15,240 nucleotides of DNA from JAVBOP01 sp031550405 (GTDB lineage: Bacteria > Bacteroidota > Ignavibacteria > Kapaibacteriales > UBA2268): assembly GCA_031550405.1 (NCBI GenBank), contig JAVBOP010000048.1, positions 1 to 15,240 on the forward strand. Reading direction: 5' to 3'. Shown here in pieces: positions 14,318 through 15,240 of the stretch (the first letter of the stretch is position 1; the number at the start of each line of letters is the position of its first letter). The notes below the pieces were generated by a model. The model worked only from the letters and a program-made list of their open reading frames with translations, searched no databases and was not told where the DNA came from. The position numbers and the translations under genes were made by a program.

Positions 14318-14920
14318 GTGGATTGGTTTGTAAATTTATTTGATCCGACATTTTTTTCATGGGTTATAGTTCCGCTTTTGATTGCTATTGCCCGCATACT
14401 TGACGTGTCGATTGGCACAATTAGAATCATTTTGATTAGCAAAGGCTATAGGGCTATTGCTCCAATTCTTGGTTTTATAGAAATATTAATATGGATTCTT
14501 GCAGTCAGCCAAATCATGCAGCACTTGGATAAGTTCTTATATTACATAGCTTATGCTACAGGATATGCGCTTGGGACTTATATTGGAATGGGATTGGAAT
14601 CTAAACTTTCGCTTGGAAATGTGGTGATTCGCATTATAACTAATCAGGATTCCAGTGAGTTACTTGATATTTTAAAAGAGCAGGAATATAATTTTACGGT
14701 TGTAAATGCGGAGGGAAAATTTGGAAAAGTTAAAATAATATTTATGATTTCACAACGCCATTTATTGAATAAAACGATAGAATTGCTTGAAAAATATAAT
14801 CCTTCGGCATTTTATTCTGTTGAAGACGTACGCTATGTGAAAGAAGGTTCGCTACCGGGCGGCTCCAATCCAAATATAAATTTATTTTATAAAAAAAGTA
14901 TTAAAACCGATGACAAATAA
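14318..14920 (+). CDS. DUF2179/UPF0316 membrane protein
   Basis: The start is GTG with AGGTG four bases upstream. The N-terminal half has three hydrophobic segments (VIVPLLIAIARILDVSIGTIR, then APILGFIEILIWILAVSQIM and FLYYIAYATGYALGTYIGMG). The DVSIGTIR and EILIWILAVSQI texts are signatures of the UPF0316 family. Residues about 110-185 are the cytoplasmic DUF2179 domain, also found at the end of YitT-type proteins, with VVIRIIT, YNFTVVNAEGKFGKVKIIFM and FYSVEDVRYVKEG. The 200 residues are full length for the family. The biochemical role is unknown; the C-terminal domain is thought to bind a small ligand in relatives. The divergent DtxR-type gene is not strong evidence for a metal link. Confidence 0.88.
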   Translation: MDWFVNLFDPTFFSWVIVPLLIAIARILDVSIGTIRIILISKGYRAIAPILGFIEILIWILAVSQIMQHLDKFLYYIAYATGYALGTYIGMGLESKLSLGNVVIRIITNQDSSELLDILKEQEYNFTVVNAEGKFGKVKIIFMISQRHLLNKTIELLEKYNPSAFYSVEDVRYVKEGSLPGGSNPNINLFYKKSIKTDDK

Positions 14921-14929
14921 TATATTTCT

Positions 14930-14958
14930 GAATTTATTTTAATAAATTCTTCTTTTTG
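14930..14958 (+). terminator. possible A/T-only terminator after the DUF2179 gene
   Basis: GAATTTATT (14930-14938) and AATAAATTC (14941-14949) are a perfect 9-bp inverted repeat followed by a T-rich stretch. The stem has only one G-C pair per arm, so termination strength is doubtful. Confidence 0.35.
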
Positions 14959-15130
14959 TATTTGAAGTATTTCAAAAAATAAAAATTAATGGTTGCACAT
15001 ATAAAAATATGTTGTAGTTTTACGCTTAGGAAATGGCAACATCGTTGTAATTATCAAAAAAAACAGTTACAGAGAATTAATAGAAATTTAAACAAAGAGA
15101 AATGGAGATACAAGAAATCGAAGAGCAATA

Positions 15131-15177
15131 GCGGCAGAATAGTGAACATATATAAATACCTTTCACTGTTCTGCTGC
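15131..15177. repeat. strong hairpin-forming inverted repeat
   Basis: GCGGCAGAATAGTGAA (15131-15146) pairs along its whole length with TTCACTGTTCTGCTGC (15162-15177): 16 bp with two G-U pairs and a 15-base A/T-rich loop. There is no T run after it on either strand, so it is not a standard terminator. The whole stretch 14921-15240 has no convincing coding frame; a 69-codon frame at 14989-15198 is Lys/Arg-rich, has no ribosome-binding site and crosses this hairpin. The hairpin could be a leader element of a gene to the right, a small RNA or an element end. Confidence 0.6.
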
Positions 15178-15240
15178 ACAACAACTTCTCAATCATAACC
15201 AACAACGATATAGATTATTAAAAAAATATTCATAAATGGA

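Noticed and set aside
14989..15198. 69-codon open frame on plus.
   Set aside because: Very Lys/Arg/Asn-rich, no ribosome-binding site, no recognisable motif, and it crosses the strong hairpin.
1..15240. Search for tRNA genes, CRISPR arrays, prophage or defence genes.
   Set aside because: No cloverleaf with a TTCGANNC arm, no regularly spaced repeats and no recognisable phage or defence proteins were seen.

Overview
The window is AT-rich bacterial chromosome, almost entirely housekeeping genes, and most likely comes from the Bacteroidota/Chlorobi (FCB) side of the tree. Three things point there. Several genes carry TAnnTTTG boxes at promoter position, three of them (counting one imperfect box) with TTTG exactly 20 bases upstream, which is the Bacteroidota promoter pattern. 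A small exported protein has the FnIII-like domain common in that group. The membrane pyrophosphatase is of a divergent type. Shine-Dalgarno-like sequences are nevertheless visible before several genes, so a deep-branching relative (Chlorobi, Ignavibacteria or Kapabacteria type) is more likely than a classical Bacteroides; this is inference.

Layout. Bases 1-207 hold the middle of an FtsK/SpoIIIE translocase on the minus strand that loses its homology abruptly near 207. Then come glmS (332-2173), a small exported FnIII-like protein (2286-2726) with a terminator, a dCMP deaminase and a DJ-1/PfpI protein (2768-3882, likely one operon), and convergently a TPR lipoprotein (3907-4596, minus). The next gap contains an SRP RNA gene (about 4660-4768, minus) and the rbfA promoter. 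rbfA and a YbaK/EbsC deacylase overlap (5014-5912), followed by trmB (5968-6642) and a divergent hppA (6833-9280) with its terminator. A decayed IS630-type transposase (about 9521-9780) lies between the facing terminators of hppA and of a PycB/OadA-type carboxyltransferase (9946-11529, minus). A P-loop protein resembling KamB (11807-12835) is divergent from the carboxyltransferase and convergent with ssb (12911-13375, minus) across a shared terminator. A DtxR-type regulator (13486-14163, minus) and a DUF2179/UPF0316 membrane protein (14318-14920) are divergent. The last 320 bases have no convincing gene but contain a strong 16-bp hairpin.

Functionally the genes cover cell-wall precursor supply (glmS), pyrimidine nucleotide supply (dCMP deaminase), ribosome maturation and tRNA quality and modification (rbfA, YbaK, trmB), protein targeting (SRP RNA), PPi-driven ion pumping (hppA), C3/C4 carboxyl transfer (PycB/OadA-like), DNA replication and repair (ssb) and metal homeostasis (DtxR-like). 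I see no defence island, CRISPR array, prophage or biosynthetic cluster. The best leads are the divergent pyrophosphatase with its internal codon-use break, the isolated KamB-like ATPase, the carboxyltransferase that stops just before where a biotinyl domain would sit, the ftsK breakpoint and the terminal hairpin.
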